Shown here piece by piece: positions 63,470 through 64,000 of a DNA stretch of 64,000 nt. The notes below the pieces were generated by a model. It saw nothing but the letters and a program-made list of their open reading frames with translations, was not told where the DNA came from and made no database searches. Position numbers and translations under genes: made by a program. This DNA comes from Synergistetes bacterium ADurb.Bin155. GTDB taxonomy: Bacteria > Synergistota > Synergistia > Synergistales > Thermovirgaceae. Numbering within the stretch: the first letter of the stretch is position 1; each line of letters begins with the position of its first letter. The stretch lies in NCBI GenBank assembly GCA_002070395.1, contig MWDE01000004.1, positions 54,477 through 118,476 of the forward strand, written 5' to 3'.

Positions 63470-64000
63470 CTAGGGTATCTGCTCAAGACAATGCTCACGG
63501 CTCCTCTTTCTGCTAGCCATCCTTTCGTACTCCCTTTTCCATGGATGGTCAGGTCCCGGAGTCCAGGGCTTTCTCATTCCTTCTTCCGTGGATGATGCTG
63601 TCGTGTTCTCTTTCGCCAGGGTCTTCTTCGTCTCCTCTTCCTCGACCCTAACCATTTCGTAGAAGGTCCCCTGGCGGTGCAAAACCGTCCTCCTGTCCAG
63701 GAGGTCCAGGACCTCCACCTCAACCCCTTTGCGGAATAGGACCTTTCTGCCCTGGGAGTCCAGGGCGGACCACTTCCGGCCCTTCCACGAGACCGTGGAG
63801 TCGCCGGTCATCTTCCGGAAGACCCTGCGGCACAGTATGAGGGCGAGGTCCTCCTTGGAAGGCGCCGGCATGAAGGCCGTCGCTTCATCCTTAGGCGGGA
63901 CGGCAAAGAGATCGTTATGTCTGGCCCTGTAGGAAGCGAGGAAGGCATTGGCCTCCTCCAGGGTAGATACCCCCGCCACCCTCAGGTCGACCACCAGGCG
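63470..64000 (-). CDS. IS transposase, C-terminal part (ISNCY/IS481-like)
   Basis: The gene runs off the right edge, so only about 176 C-terminal residues are seen; the frame is still open at 64000. RVAGVSTLEEANAFLASYRARHNDLFAVPPKD is the end of an rve integrase core (in parts), and DLALILCRRVFRKM plus GDSTVSWKGRKWSALD is the post-core beta domain seen in ISNCY-type transposases. A Lys/Arg-rich tail follows. No frameshift is visible in this part. Confidence 0.82.
   Translation of the reverse strand, partial: RLVVDLRVAGVSTLEEANAFLASYRARHNDLFAVPPKDEATAFMPAPSKEDLALILCRRVFRKMTGDSTVSWKGRKWSALDSQGRKVLFRKGVEVEVLDLLDRRTVLHRQGTFYEMVRVEEEETKKTLAKENTTASSTEEGMRKPWTPGPDHPWKREYERMASRKRSREHCLEQIP

Noticed and set aside
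1..64000. CRISPR array, rRNA operon or prophage
   Set aside because: No regularly spaced repeat series, rRNA sequence or phage structural genes were seen on either strand.

Overview
The window looks like a GC-rich chromosome from an anaerobic, amino-acid- and organic-acid-fermenting bacterium, most likely a member of Synergistota. This rests on gene content: a ctsR-mcsA-mcsB-clpC operon, lysine 2,3-aminomutase, ADP-forming acyl-CoA synthetase, TRAP transport, two-subunit aconitase X pairs, long-form urocanase, an SLH-domain surface protein and frequent TTG/GTG starts. No 16S or marker comparison was possible, so the phylum is an inference.

Layout. 1-8.7 kb: end of an AEC transporter, tRNA-Leu(GAG), a lytic transglycosylase, a flavin oxidoreductase, oligoendopeptidase F, a ZIP metal transporter, a DAK2-DegV fusion and an L,D-transpeptidase. 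8.8-12.3 kb: FAH-family enzyme, fused ADP-forming acyl-CoA synthetase and PlsY. 12.3-17 kb: the CtsR-controlled clpC operon with visible CtsR boxes on its promoter. 17-26 kb: Clp-fold protease, PPIase, PhzF, class II aldolase, an Fe-S protein, a NiaR-type regulator with an SSS transporter, a DUF1445 protein and a saccharopine-dehydrogenase-like enzyme. 26-33 kb: NhaC antiporter, lysine 2,3-aminomutase, MscS and an SLH/NAGPA surface protein. 33-36 kb: a promoter and a long, hairpin-rich leader followed by two overlapping ATP-grasp ligases and a GNAT acetyltransferase.

36-52 kb is an AT-richer catabolic block that starts just after tRNA-Ala(GGC). It holds a GntR/FCD regulator, two MmgE/PrpD paralogues, formate-THF ligase, a DctQ/DctM/DctP TRAP system, two separate aconitase X large/small pairs, an orphan urocanase and a methyltransferase. 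The second MmgE/PrpD gene is interrupted by one in-frame TGA exactly where its neighbour has Cys. A hairpin with bacterial SECIS geometry follows, which suggests a selenocysteine-containing MmgE/PrpD protein. The promoter of the GntR gene and the promoter in front of DctP share a -35 region and an 18-bp operator-like sequence, so the block is probably one regulon for uptake and dehydration of a hydroxylated or carboxylic substrate.

52-64 kb returns to core genome: a CadC-like regulator with a metal P-type ATPase, infC (ATA start, preceded by an attenuator)-rpmI-rplT, pheS-pheT, a small coiled-coil protein, a ZapA-like protein, CvpA and MutS2. The window ends in an insertion sequence whose transposase continues past the right edge. 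No CRISPR array, rRNA operon or prophage was seen.
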